From: an uncultured Collinsella sp.
Lineage (GTDB): Bacteria; Actinomycetota; Coriobacteriia; Coriobacteriales; Coriobacteriaceae
Length of the DNA stretch: 20,991 bases
Direction of reading: 5' to 3'
Assembly: GCA_900545075.1 (NCBI GenBank)
Contig: UQXT01000030.1
Location: 1 to 20,991, forward strand
Position numbers and translations under genes: made by a program. Under the pieces are notes generated by a model. That model was not told the DNA's origin, made no database searches, and saw only the letters and a program-made list of their open reading frames with translations. Of the stretch, positions 1 to 7,732 are shown in pieces; positions within the stretch are counted from its first letter, which is position 1; every line of letters starts with the position of its first letter.

Positions 1-671
1 CGGCGGGCCTTATGCCTAATATGCCCGAGGCCGAGCGTGGGTGGTCGCTCGTGGCGGATGCCGATATTGCAGTGGGCCAGCATACCAACGTGTGCCTGGG
101 CAAGCCGTGCGCCGATCCGGCGCTCATCCCGAGCATGCTCAACGAGAGCGGCGAGTTCCATAGCAGCCGTACCTTCCGCGAGCATTTTAAGCGCGGCGAG
201 GAGCCGATAGACTTCGACGAGGCCTGCATCGAGATCCGTGCGCAGCACGACCGCTTTGTCGAGATTGTGGGTCGCGAGCCCGATTACTTCGAGGCTCATG
301 CCGTCATGAGCAAAAACCTTAACCGAGCGATCTCGGCGGTTGCCCAGGAGCTGGGCCTTAAGGAGCAAAAGGCAAGCTTCGACCCCACGGCGGTGGTGCA
401 TTGCGGAGATACCGACCTGCGCATGGTGATGCGCTCGATGGAACCGGGCTACGAGCCTAAAGAAGCAATCATGCAGACGATTCGCGAGATGTCCGACGGC
501 GAGACGGTCGTCTTTGTGTGTCACCCGGGCTATCTCGATCGCTTTATCCTCGAGAACAGCTCGCTTACGACTGATCGCACCAAGGAGGTCGATGCGCTGA
601 TCGATCCTGAGCTGCGCGCTTGGCTCGAGTCTCAACCCGATCTTCGCTTGATCGACTATCGCGACCTGTAA
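1..671 (+). CDS. YdjC/ChbG-family carbohydrate deacetylase, 5' end outside window
   Basis: This is the C-terminal part of a YdjC/ChbG-type deacetylase, a metal-dependent family that removes acetyl groups from chito-oligosaccharides or related sugars. The frame is open at the left edge (first full codon at base 3), and the residues before the first ATG (AGL, then MPNMP) fit the family's N-terminal motif. The start therefore lies upstream, and the NADDFG-type catalytic segment is not visible. Family-like histidines are present: VGQHTN at about residue 24 of the visible protein, EAHAVMSKN at 96 and CHPGYLD at 171. The C-terminus is complete (DYRDL, TAA). A REP-like hairpin and a strong terminator follow, so it ends its transcription unit. 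The family call is by eye from motifs; the substrate is unknown. Confidence 0.82.
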   Translation, partial: AGLMPNMPEAERGWSLVADADIAVGQHTNVCLGKPCADPALIPSMLNESGEFHSSRTFREHFKRGEEPIDFDEACIEIRAQHDRFVEIVGREPDYFEAHAVMSKNLNRAISAVAQELGLKEQKASFDPTAVVHCGDTDLRMVMRSMEPGYEPKEAIMQTIREMSDGETVVFVCHPGYLDRFILENSSLTTDRTKEVDALIDPELRAWLESQPDLRLIDYRDL

Positions 672-680
672 GGACTCAAG

Positions 681-713
681 CCAACATAAGGGGAACAGGC
701 ACCTTTGTGGTGG
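681..713 (+). repeat. REP-like hairpin with GGGAACAGG loop
   Basis: Nine bases after the deacetylase stop, CCAACATAAGG can pair imperfectly with CCTTTGTGGTGG around a loop containing GGAACAGG. The layout matches the element at 14785-14821 on the minus strand, whose loop carries GGGACAGG and whose following bases are also T-rich. The two probably belong to one dispersed family of REP/RAYT-associated hairpins. This is inferred from two copies only. Confidence 0.5.
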
Positions 714-717
714 TTCT

Positions 718-752
718 GGCGCCGTTGCCATTATGGCGGCGGCGCCTTATTT
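718..752 (+). terminator. Rho-independent terminator of the deacetylase gene
   Basis: A 13-bp stem (GGCGCCGTTGCCA with TGGCGGCGGCGCC, two G-T wobbles) has a 3-base TTA loop and is followed by TTATTTG. It lies between the deacetylase stop at 671 and the next start at 811, in the right place and orientation to end the deacetylase transcript. Confidence 0.75.
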
Positions 753-810
753 GTCCGTGCGGCGCGGTAGAGTGTAGGCGGTTGAAATTTGCGTCCATCG
801 AGGAGCTGCT

Positions 811-2568
811 ATGAACGAGATCAAGTGCCCGCATTGTGGCGAAGTCTTTAAGGTCGACGCATCCGGCTATGCGGATATCGTCAAGCAAGTGCGCAATGCC
901 GAGTTTTCGCGCGACCTGGATGAGCGTGTGAGGGCAGTCCAGCGCGAGGGCGAGCAGGCGCTGGAGCTTGAGCGCTCGCGTTCGACGGCTGCCTTGCAAA
1001 AGGCAGAGTCTCAGCGCAATGCTCAGCTTGCCGAGCAGAAGAACACTGCGGAGCAGAAGATGGCACAAGAGGTTGCCAAGCGCGATGCTGAGCTTGCCGA
1101 GCTGCGCGCCAAGCTCGAGGGCGCTGCCGCAGAGCGCGAGAGCGCAAGTCAGCGCGCAGCGGTTGAGGCCCGTGCCGACGCTCAAAAGGAAAACGCCGAG
1201 CTTCAGCGCGAGATCGACAATTTGCGTGCGCAGCTGGGACGCAAAGATGACGAAGCCAAGCTTGTCGAGTCGGCCGCGCGCAACGCTGCTCAAAACGATT
1301 TGGCTGCACGCGATGCGCAGATTGCCGAATTGCAGGCAAAGCTCTCTGCGGCGGACAAGGCCCAGGAGATGGCGCTTGCCGCCGCCGCGGCCGAGTCGCA
1401 GCGTGAGCTCGATGCCGCTCGCGGCGAGGCCGAGCGCGCGCTTGCTGACTATCGCGTGAAGGTGCAAGAGAGGTTTTCTGCCGCAAAGGCACAGTCCGAG
1501 CAAGAGGCCGAGGGCCTGCGTGCCCAACTGCGCGAGCAGGAACTGATGGCAAAAATGAACCTGTCAGAGGCGGTCGCCGCGGCGGAGCGAGAGCGCGATG
1601 AGGCGCGTGCCAAGCTGACGAGCGAGCTGGCAGTGCGCGATTCTCGCGAGGAGCAGGCCAAGGCGGCACACGAGCTCGAGCTTGCGCAGGCCAAGCGCGC
1701 GAGCGATGACCTGATTCGCTACAAGGATGAAGAGATTGAGCGCCTTAAGGATATGAAGGTCCGCCTGTCCACCAAGATGGTGGGCGAGTCTCTCGAGCAG
1801 CACTGCGAGACCGAGTTCAACCGTCTGCGCATGACAGCGTTCCCTAACGCGTACTTCGAGAAAGATAACGATGCGTCCGAGGGTACCAAGGGCGACTTTA
1901 TCTTCCGCGAGTGCGACGCGAGCGGTAACGAGGTCATTTCGATTATGTTCGAGATGAAAAACGAGAACGACGAGACTGCGACCAAGCATAAAAACGAGGA
2001 CTTCTTTAAGAAACTCGATCACGATCGTCGCCAGAAAGGCTGTGAGTACGCGGTGCTTTGCACGCTGCTCGAGCCCGAGAGCGAGCTCTATAACGCAGGT
2101 ATCGTCGACGTGAGTTACCGCTATGAGAAGATGTACGTGATCCGCCCGCAGTTCTTCATTCCCATGATCACGCTTCTTCGCAACGCTGCCATGGGTTCGC
2201 TGCGCTATAAGCAGGAGTTGGCGGAGTACAAGCAGCAGAACATCGACGTCACGAACTTCGAAGCCAAGATGGAAAAGTTCAAGAATGATTTCGGCCGCAA
2301 CTACGAGATCGCGAGCCGCAAGTTCCAAACGGCAATCGATGAGATCGACAAGACGATTAGCCATCTGCAGAAAACCAAGGAGGCGTTGCTGTCTTCCGAG
2401 AACAACCTGCGCCTGGCCAACAAGAAGGCCGACGATCTTACCATTCGCAAGCTCACGTGGGGCAACAAGACCATGAAGGCGGCGTTTGACGAGGCGCGCG
2501 GGGCTGCGACAGAGACAAACGATGAGCCAGCCGAGGCGGATTCGTATGAGGTCGAGGATGCCGAGTAA
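811..2568 (+). CDS. DUF2130 coiled-coil protein with nuclease-like C-terminal domain
   Basis: This 585-residue protein belongs by motif recognition to the DUF2130 family, whose function is unestablished. It opens with a half zinc ribbon (CPHCGEVF, residues 6-13). Residues of roughly 40-315 are Ala/Glu/Arg/Lys-rich heptad sequence expected to form a long coiled coil. The C-terminal domain (about 325-540) contains KGDFIF with D362, then FEMKNE with E381 and K383, then KKLDHDRRQKG. A D...ExK arrangement of this kind is typical of PD-(D/E)XK nucleases. A further helical segment and an acidic tail (EAEAD...EVEDAE) end the protein. The ATG has a good ribosome site, GAGGAG, at the right distance. 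It is a single-gene unit, separated from the deacetylase by a terminator and ended by the hairpin at 2592-2621. Nuclease activity is inference; a structural role in DNA handling is possible. Confidence 0.85.
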   Translation: MNEIKCPHCGEVFKVDASGYADIVKQVRNAEFSRDLDERVRAVQREGEQALELERSRSTAALQKAESQRNAQLAEQKNTAEQKMAQEVAKRDAELAELRAKLEGAAAERESASQRAAVEARADAQKENAELQREIDNLRAQLGRKDDEAKLVESAARNAAQNDLAARDAQIAELQAKLSAADKAQEMALAAAAAESQRELDAARGEAERALADYRVKVQERFSAAKAQSEQEAEGLRAQLREQELMAKMNLSEAVAAAERERDEARAKLTSELAVRDSREEQAKAAHELELAQAKRASDDLIRYKDEEIERLKDMKVRLSTKMVGESLEQHCETEFNRLRMTAFPNAYFEKDNDASEGTKGDFIFRECDASGNEVISIMFEMKNENDETATKHKNEDFFKKLDHDRRQKGCEYAVLCTLLEPESELYNAGIVDVSYRYEKMYVIRPQFFIPMITLLRNAAMGSLRYKQELAEYKQQNIDVTNFEAKMEKFKNDFGRNYEIASRKFQTAIDEIDKTISHLQKTKEALLSSENNLRLANKKADDLTIRKLTWGNKTMKAAFDEARGAATETNDEPAEADSYEVEDAE

Positions 2569-2591
2569 GGCATAGCGTATAGTGCAAAAGT

Positions 2592-2625
2592 GGGGCCGCT
2601 GGCGATATTGCCAGCGGCCCCGTTT
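2592..2625. terminator. Bidirectional terminator between convergent genes
   Basis: A perfect 12-bp stem (GGGGCCGCTGGC, loop GATATT, GCCAGCGGCCCC) lies in the 74-bp gap between the DUF2130 gene and the convergent DUF3516 helicase. It is followed by GTTTCGTT on the plus strand and ACTTTTGC on the minus strand, so it can serve both transcripts. Confidence 0.88.
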
Positions 2626-2642
2626 CGTTCCGGTAAGTTCGG

Positions 2643-5324
2643 CTAGTCTTCGAGCAGGTCCTCGATAAAGCCGACGCGGTAGTTTTTGAAGATGACCTCG
2701 CCGCCATCTTGCGTGGCGTCCAGATCGACATCGCCCATGATGCCAAAGTCGTGGTCGCCATCCTCGTCGGCAAAGATCTGGTGCACGTGCCACACGTGTG
2801 CAGCCTTCTCGTCGGACTCATCGATGGAAAACATCGCGGCACTGCGGGCATCTCCGTCGGTGAGAATTTCCTCGTGCTGCTCGTGATAGGCATCGAGCGC
2901 CTTTTGCCAGCGGATCTCGCTCATGCCCCAGTCGTCGTCGAGCTCGCCCAGGTCGCGAACGTGCTCGCGAGCGGCAAGGGTCACGCGGCGGAAGAGCGCA
3001 TTGCGTACCAACAGCGTGCAGCCGCGGCGGTCCGCCACGACCTCGTTGATGCCTTGTGGCGGCGCGGCATCGAGGGCTGCCGGGTTGCCGGCGTTCTCCC
3101 ACTCGTCCACCAGGCTCGAGTCCACCGAGCGCACCACAAAGCCCAGCCACGAGATAATGTCGCGCAGGCGCTCGTCGCGTTTCTCGATGGGTACGGTGCG
3201 GTCGAGCGAACGGTAGGCCTCTGCCAGATAGCGCAGCAAAATGCCCTCGGAGCGGGCGATGCCGAGTTTTTGAATGTAACCCTTAAAATCGCTCGCGCTT
3301 TCCAGCATATCGCGCAGAACGCTCTTGGGAGAGAGCTGATAGTCGTTTGCCCAGGGTACCTCCTGGCAGTACTTGTCAAAGGCGGCGTCGAGCAAATCCT
3401 CGAGCGGCTTTTCGTACGTGACATCCTGAATGCGCTCCAAGCGCTCCTCATATTCGATGCCGTCGGCCTTCATCTCGGCCATAGCGCGATCGCGTGCGGC
3501 GCGCTCCTGTGCGCGCAGCACCTGCTTGGGATCCTCGAGCGTTGCCTCGACCATTGAGATGAGATCCATGGTATAGGTCTCGCTCTCGGGATCGAGCAGC
3601 TCCAATGCGGCAAGCAGGAACGGCGAGAGCGGCTGATCGAGCGCGAAGTCCTCGGGCAGATCGACCGTCAACGCATAGTCGATGTCTGGTGCGGCGTCAG
3701 TCAGGGCGTCGGGTGCGGGCGGCACCTCGGTGCGAACGACGACGCCGGAATCAATGAGCGTGGCGAAGATTTCGTCGGCGCGAACCTCGAGCTTAGCCTT
3801 TTCCTCGGGAGTCTGCAGGCTTGTCTCGATGAGGTCGTGTACGCGGGCACGGGCGTCGCCGCCCTGCTCGACCACGCTAATCACCATGGAGTGTGTGATG
3901 CGCAGGCGCGGCTTGAGCGTTTCGGGCTGCGTCTCGATCAGGCGCTCAAAGGTCTGCTTGTTCCAGGTGACAAAGCCCTCGGGGGCCTTTTTCTTTTTAA
4001 TCTTACGGAGTTTTTTGGGGTCGTCGCCCGCTTTGGCCATAAGCTTGGCATTCTCGATCTCGTGCTCGGGCGCCTCGGCGATGACCATGCCCTCGGTATC
4101 GAAGCCCGAGCGGCCGGCGCGACCGGCAATCTGATGGAACTCGCGGGCGCGCAGACGACGCATCTTGTAGCCATCGAACTTGGTGAGCGCGGTGAGCACC
4201 ACGGTGTGGATGGGTACGTTAATGCCGACGCCGAGTGTGTCGGTACCGCAGATGACGGGCAGCAGGCCCTGCTGCGCCAAGCGCTCGACCAGCAGACGAT
4301 AGCGCGGCAACATGCCAGCATGGTGCACGCCGACGCCGCATCCAAGCAGGCGCTTGAGAATCTTGCCAAAGGCCGTTGAGAAGCTCGTGCCTTTGGCAGC
4401 TTCCTTAATGGCCTCGCGCTGTTCCTTGCTAGCGATGCCAAAATTGGCGAGCGACTGTGCCGTCGCAAGGGCGGCATCCTGGCTAAAGTGCACGATATAG
4501 AGCGGGGCCTCGCCGCGGCGCATGGCGAGCTCGACCGTGCCCTCGAGGGAGGTCGTTACATAGTCGTAGCTCAGCGGAACAGGACGCGGCGCGTCGACAA
4601 CCAAGTCGCAAGCAGCGCCGGTGTGTTCCCCGAGTGAGGCGGCGATAGCAGTGACATCGCCGAGCGTGGCGCTCATGAGCATAAATTGCGTGTGGGGCAG
4701 GGTGAGCAGCGGCACCTGCCAGGCCCAGCCGCGGTCGGGGTCGGCAAAGTAGTGGAACTCGTCCATGGCCACGCAACCCACGTCGGCTTCATCGCCTTCG
4801 CGCAGCGCATCGTTGGCAAGGATTTCGGCCGTGCAGCAGATGACGGGTGCCTTGGTGTTGATATGCGTGTCGCCGGTGATCATGCCGACGTTATCGCGGC
4901 CGAGCACCTGCACCAGGTCGAAGAACTTTTCGCTGACCAGGGCCTTGATGGGGGCCGTGTAATAACAGCGTTTGCCCTGCGCCATGCCCATAAAGAGCAT
5001 GCCCAGCGCGACGAGCGATTTACCCGATCCGGTTGGTGTGCCTAAAATGACGTGATCGCCGGCAGCCAGGTCCATGAGGGCCTCTTCTTGGTGGTCCCAC
5101 AGCTCAATGCCGCGATCGCTCGTCCATTCAAAGAAGCGCTCGAAGGCCTGATCGGGCGTGAGCCACGGTTCGGGCTCGCTGCCGTCCTCGGGCTCCCACC
5201 AGGTGGGGGAGAGCGCGCCGAGCGAGCCAAACTCGGCTTCGGTTCCCGTGCCGCCCGAGAATGAGCTGGCGGCGCCGGCGCCGGAGACGGTGCTGGCGGC
5301 GGTATCTGTCGTGGTCTGTGCCAT
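2643..5324 (-). CDS. Ski2-like DEAD/DEAH-box helicase with DUF3516 C-terminal region
   Basis: This 893-residue superfamily 2 helicase has its motifs in order: GTPTGSGKS (Walker A, about 95-103), APIKALVSEK (Ia, 124-133), DEFH (II, 188-191), SAT (III, 218-220), GTDTLGVGINVP (V, about 360-371) and HQIAGRAGRSG (VI, 397-407). A long C-terminal region (about 470-893) matches my knowledge of the actinobacterial DUF3516 helicases. The frame extends to 5480, but ATG at 5324 (MAQTTTDTA) is preferred. It is preceded by a purine-rich AGAGAAAG, and the upstream extension would cross the inverted-repeat element at 5446. The N-terminal 50 residues are low complexity. Its likely role is ATP-driven RNA or DNA unwinding in the cytoplasm; the substrate is unknown. 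It is transcribed alone and shares a terminator with the DUF2130 gene. Confidence 0.9.
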   Translation of the reverse strand: MAQTTTDTAASTVSGAGAASSFSGGTGTEAEFGSLGALSPTWWEPEDGSEPEPWLTPDQAFERFFEWTSDRGIELWDHQEEALMDLAAGDHVILGTPTGSGKSLVALGMLFMGMAQGKRCYYTAPIKALVSEKFFDLVQVLGRDNVGMITGDTHINTKAPVICCTAEILANDALREGDEADVGCVAMDEFHYFADPDRGWAWQVPLLTLPHTQFMLMSATLGDVTAIAASLGEHTGAACDLVVDAPRPVPLSYDYVTTSLEGTVELAMRRGEAPLYIVHFSQDAALATAQSLANFGIASKEQREAIKEAAKGTSFSTAFGKILKRLLGCGVGVHHAGMLPRYRLLVERLAQQGLLPVICGTDTLGVGINVPIHTVVLTALTKFDGYKMRRLRAREFHQIAGRAGRSGFDTEGMVIAEAPEHEIENAKLMAKAGDDPKKLRKIKKKKAPEGFVTWNKQTFERLIETQPETLKPRLRITHSMVISVVEQGGDARARVHDLIETSLQTPEEKAKLEVRADEIFATLIDSGVVVRTEVPPAPDALTDAAPDIDYALTVDLPEDFALDQPLSPFLLAALELLDPESETYTMDLISMVEATLEDPKQVLRAQERAARDRAMAEMKADGIEYEERLERIQDVTYEKPLEDLLDAAFDKYCQEVPWANDYQLSPKSVLRDMLESASDFKGYIQKLGIARSEGILLRYLAEAYRSLDRTVPIEKRDERLRDIISWLGFVVRSVDSSLVDEWENAGNPAALDAAPPQGINEVVADRRGCTLLVRNALFRRVTLAAREHVRDLGELDDDWGMSEIRWQKALDAYHEQHEEILTDGDARSAAMFSIDESDEKAAHVWHVHQIFADEDGDHDFGIMGDVDLDATQDGGEVIFKNYRVGFIEDLLED

Positions 5325-5357
5325 ATGGTTGCTTTCTCTCGCGATTGTTCGCCAACT

Positions 5358-5388
5358 ATTATGGCGTAGCGGCGGCGCGGGGTGCCAG
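5358..5388 (-). promoter_or_regulatory. Candidate sigma-70-type promoter of the DUF3516 helicase
   Basis: On the minus strand, CTGGCA (5383-5388) and CATAAT (5358-5363) are separated by 19 bases and lie 34-64 bases upstream of the chosen ATG. The spacing is longer than optimal and the -35 box matches only four of six consensus bases, so this is tentative. Confidence 0.35.
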
Positions 5389-5445
5389 CGCGCGAGAAAA
5401 TGCAGGAAATGGGCGTTCTGCCCAGCCGTTTGGTGCAGTTGCCGG

Positions 5446-5568
5446 CTAAGTGAGTAGACTTTTTGCGATATCGCGAGCACATGGCTTTTGCGTAAGGGAT
5501 TTACCTGCGGTTTTAGTTTTCGTTATGCGGGTTGTGCTTGGCTATTGCAAAAAAGTCTACTCACTTAG
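5446..5568. repeat. 123-bp intergenic element bounded by 21/22-nt inverted repeats
   Basis: The left arm (5446-5466, beginning CTAAGTGAGTAGAC) and the right arm (5547-5568) are inverted copies that differ only by one base in a T/A run (five versus six). The roughly 80-bp interior has a shorter inverted pair, AGCACA at about 5476 and TGTGCT at about 5533. No ORF inside looks real. It separates the trmB 3' end from the helicase promoter. It could be a dispersed MITE/REP-type element or a folded regulatory region; neither is proven. Confidence 0.65.
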
Positions 5569-5591
5569 GTTTAAGGGCCGTTCGCTGGCGC

Positions 5592-6473
5592 CTATTTGCG
5601 CTTGTTTGCCGACGCCGCGACCATCAGAGGCCCCTGGGACTCTTGCGGCAGGCGCTTCTTGCCTTTGCGGGCGCGGTTTCTAAAGTTCTCGACGGCCTCT
5701 TCCATACCCAGGGGTACATAGGTGAGCTCGTCGAGGTTATCGGGCAGGTAGCAGGCAAGGCTTTGCTCCTGCGCGCGGCCCGCCGCGAGCTGTTCATCGC
5801 TGGGCTGCGCGCCGGGTGTGGCACAAATGCCATAGACGACGGCACCCATCTCGCGCGTGCGGCATTCATATTCGGTCTCGGGATGCTCGGGATGGTCGCG
5901 ACGAACGTCGTCGCTTACCCAAAGCGTGTCGTAGCCTGCCGCGGCAAACTGCCCCAGGGCGTAGTCGCGCAATGGCTTGCTGTCGGTTCGCAGCGTGACG
6001 GTGGCACCGGCCGCAAAAAGCGGGCGATAGAGCATCAGATGGTCGACATGGACGAGTCGTTTTTTAGCGTACTTGGCCTTGGGCTGCGGCGTGGGAAAGT
6101 TAATGGTGATGGCATCGAGCTCGCCTGCGGCAAACACCTGCGGCAGCGATGCGGCGCCTCGGGGCAGGACGAGTGCGTTTGATAGTTCCTGCTCGCAGAT
6201 TTTCTGTGCGGCATAGGCGATGCAGATGGGCTCCTGGTCCATGCCGATAAAGAGCGTGTTTGGCTCGTGGACCGCGCGCTCTACAAGGTACGTTCCCTTG
6301 CCACAGCCAAGATCCAGGTGAAGGTGTTCGAAAGGTTTGCTGCCTGCGGGCGCACAGGCCTCGCGCCAATCTCCGGCATAGGCCTCGGGGTTCGTCTCAA
6401 TAGCATCAGCGTAGCGCTCCAGGCGCTCCTCGAGCACAAAGTTCTTGGGCGTGCGAACGTGGACGGCTCCCAT
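5592..6473 (-). CDS. trmB: TrmB-like tRNA (guanine-N7-)-methyltransferase, divergent
   Basis: This 293-residue class I methyltransferase resembles TrmB, which makes m7G46 in tRNA using S-adenosylmethionine. It shows DLGCGKGTYL (SAM motif I, about 54-63), GMDQEP (77-82), NFPTPQPKAKYAKKRL (125-140) and ETEYECRTREMG (199-210), in TrmB order. Two things are odd. The family's NFPDPWPK motif reads NFPTPQPK, so the conserved Asp and Trp are missing. About 80 extra residues also follow the usual family end, finishing in a basic tail (ASANKRK). The ATG is preceded by AAGGAG at good spacing. The upstream neighbour on the same strand is another SAM methyltransferase, with 119 bp between them. It could be a true but divergent TrmB or a paralog with changed substrate or no activity. 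Confidence 0.82.
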   Translation of the reverse strand: MGAVHVRTPKNFVLEERLERYADAIETNPEAYAGDWREACAPAGSKPFEHLHLDLGCGKGTYLVERAVHEPNTLFIGMDQEPICIAYAAQKICEQELSNALVLPRGAASLPQVFAAGELDAITINFPTPQPKAKYAKKRLVHVDHLMLYRPLFAAGATVTLRTDSKPLRDYALGQFAAAGYDTLWVSDDVRRDHPEHPETEYECRTREMGAVVYGICATPGAQPSDEQLAAGRAQEQSLACYLPDNLDELTYVPLGMEEAVENFRNRARKGKKRLPQESQGPLMVAASANKRK

Positions 6474-6529
6474 GAGGCTCCTTGGTCATAAGTATGGAAC
6501 GCATGGCCGCGCGTTCCGTCAATGGGTTG

Positions 6530-6554
6530 AAAAAGGGGTGGGCATAGTTTGCCC
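6530..6554 (-). terminator. Weak terminator candidate after the Trm9-like methyltransferase
   Basis: On the minus strand, about 40 bases past the stop at 6593, GGGCA pairs with TGCCC around an AACTA loop; ACCCC and five Ts follow. The stem is short and the T run is displaced by five bases, so termination here would be partial at best. Confidence 0.35.
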
Positions 6555-6592
6555 GAAAGACGCGGTGCGGCTCGACGGCGAGTCGTCGGTGC

Positions 6593-7465
6593 CTACAGGC
6601 GCTTGAGGATCACATAACGGTTGAGCTCGCCGCTGCGACCGTCGGCATGGAAGCGCTCAAGCTCGCGCACGGGGACCTCGCCGCTCTTGTAGAACGTACG
6701 GACGCCGCGCACCAGGTCGGTAATCTGCTGATCGTCAAAGTGATGGCAATAGCGGTAGGCGTGGCGGTCGTTTTGCCAGCCAATGAGGTGGTCACCGGCT
6801 TCAAACTGCGTGGAATCGTAACCCTCAAACGGCGGGGTGAGCTCGGCGCGGGCTTCGGCTCGAACGGCCTTGCGAGCCATGCGCTCGTCGTTCATAAACT
6901 CCCAAAAGCTGATGGCGATGATGCCGCCTGGGCGCGTCTGGCGCACCAGGGCGTCGAGCACGCGTACGCGGTACTCGCATGACGGTACGTGGTGCATAAA
7001 GCCAAAGCAGACCGAGATGTCGGCGAGTGGGGCGTCGAAAAGCACGTCGGGCGTCTCGGCGGGGTTGAGCTTCATGAGAGCGTCGAGCACGTCGAGTTCC
7101 TGGAAGTGCAGGTTGGGAATGCGCAGGGCGTGGCCGCGTGCATCGATAGCCAAATCCTGACACGAGTCGACACCATAGAACTCAAACGGGCAGCTGGCAT
7201 CCGCCGAGGGGTTTGCGCCGTCGACGCCCTTGGCGGCAAGTGCGCCGCCGGCGGCAAAGTTCTCGAATCGCATATTGCCGCAGGCAAGATCGAAGACGCG
7301 GACGGGATGCTCGATCGTGGCGACGTCGAGCTGCTCGAGCGCGATATCCATGGTGCGTACCCAGCCGGGCCACGGGGCCTGGCGCGTATCGGAGAAGGAG
7401 GCGGAGTGCTCGCGATAGAACGTGTTGTTGAGCTGGATGAGCGATGAGGCGAAATCGCGGTTCAC
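6593..7465 (-). CDS. Class I SAM-dependent methyltransferase, Trm9-like
   Basis: This 290-residue protein has a SAM-binding motif VFDLACGNMRFENF (about 57-70), an acidic loop GVDSCQDLA, and VCFGFMHHVP followed by RPGGIIAISFWEF in the second half. The N-terminus (NNTFYREHSASFSDTR, then PWPGW) resembles the Fs-TR-PWp segment of Trm9/ALKBH8-type tRNA wobble-uridine methyltransferases, which act on carboxymethyluridine. The frame could start at 7513. GTG at 7465 is preferred because GGAGGGAG (7475-7482) lies nine bases upstream and the conserved sequence begins there. It diverges from the XRE regulator. Substrate assignment is inference; it may be a general small-molecule or tRNA methyltransferase. 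Confidence 0.78.
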   Translation of the reverse strand: MNRDFASSLIQLNNTFYREHSASFSDTRQAPWPGWVRTMDIALEQLDVATIEHPVRVFDLACGNMRFENFAAGGALAAKGVDGANPSADASCPFEFYGVDSCQDLAIDARGHALRIPNLHFQELDVLDALMKLNPAETPDVLFDAPLADISVCFGFMHHVPSCEYRVRVLDALVRQTRPGGIIAISFWEFMNDERMARKAVRAEARAELTPPFEGYDSTQFEAGDHLIGWQNDRHAYRYCHHFDDQQITDLVRGVRTFYKSGEVPVRELERFHADGRSGELNRYVILKRL

Positions 7466-7474
7466 GGCGCGGAA

Positions 7475-7482
7475 CTCCCTCC
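7475..7482 (-). promoter_or_regulatory. Ribosome binding site selecting the GTG start at 7465
   Basis: GGAGGGAG on the minus strand is a near-perfect Shine-Dalgarno sequence nine bases before GTG. It argues against the longer ATG-initiated frame from 7513, which would place this site inside the coding region. Confidence 0.7.
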
Positions 7483-7597
7483 GTTGGCGGTGCGAAATAA
7501 ACAGTACGACCATACTACCGTTAACGCCGCAACGGGGACAACCGAGCTAGGTGTCATTGCTTTGTTTGGACACATTTCCGCAGCTCATATGCACCCG

Positions 7598-7629
7598 CAA
7601 CCGCCGGTTGTCAAAAATCTCACTAGAAT
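7598..7629 (+). promoter_or_regulatory. Candidate operator/promoter for the XRE-DUF4097 operon
   Basis: The 267-bp divergent gap (7466-7732) contains a perfect 6+1+6 palindrome, CAACCG-C-CGGTTG (7598-7610), followed by a -10-like TAGAAT (7624-7629). The -35 position would fall inside the palindrome and has no consensus, which suits a regulated promoter. A second palindrome, AAGGCGCCTT, lies at 7674-7683. Either could be the binding site of the adjacent XRE protein. I see nothing else recognisable in this gap. Confidence 0.3.
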
Positions 7630-7732
7630 AGGTGGCATGCTCTTGGCGGTGGCGGATAGATTTTTAACTGTGCAAGGCGCCTTAAGAACAAAAACGGTCC
7701 AGCGGCACGGCTGGCATCACATAGGAGGAACC

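Noticed and set aside
1564..2793. Minus-strand open frame (409 codons) opposite the DUF2130 gene
   Set aside because: It crosses the strong terminator at 2592-2621 and shows only low-complexity shadow sequence.
6496..6517. Seven-bp hairpin GGAACGC/GCGTTCC near the trmB start as a terminator
   Set aside because: No T tract follows on either strand. The better candidate in this gap is 6530-6554, and even that is weak.
7538..7575. GGGGAC and GTGTC...GACAC motif upstream of the XRE gene as a third REP-like copy
   Set aside because: The stem is only five bases and the loop lacks the ACAGG core seen in the other two elements.
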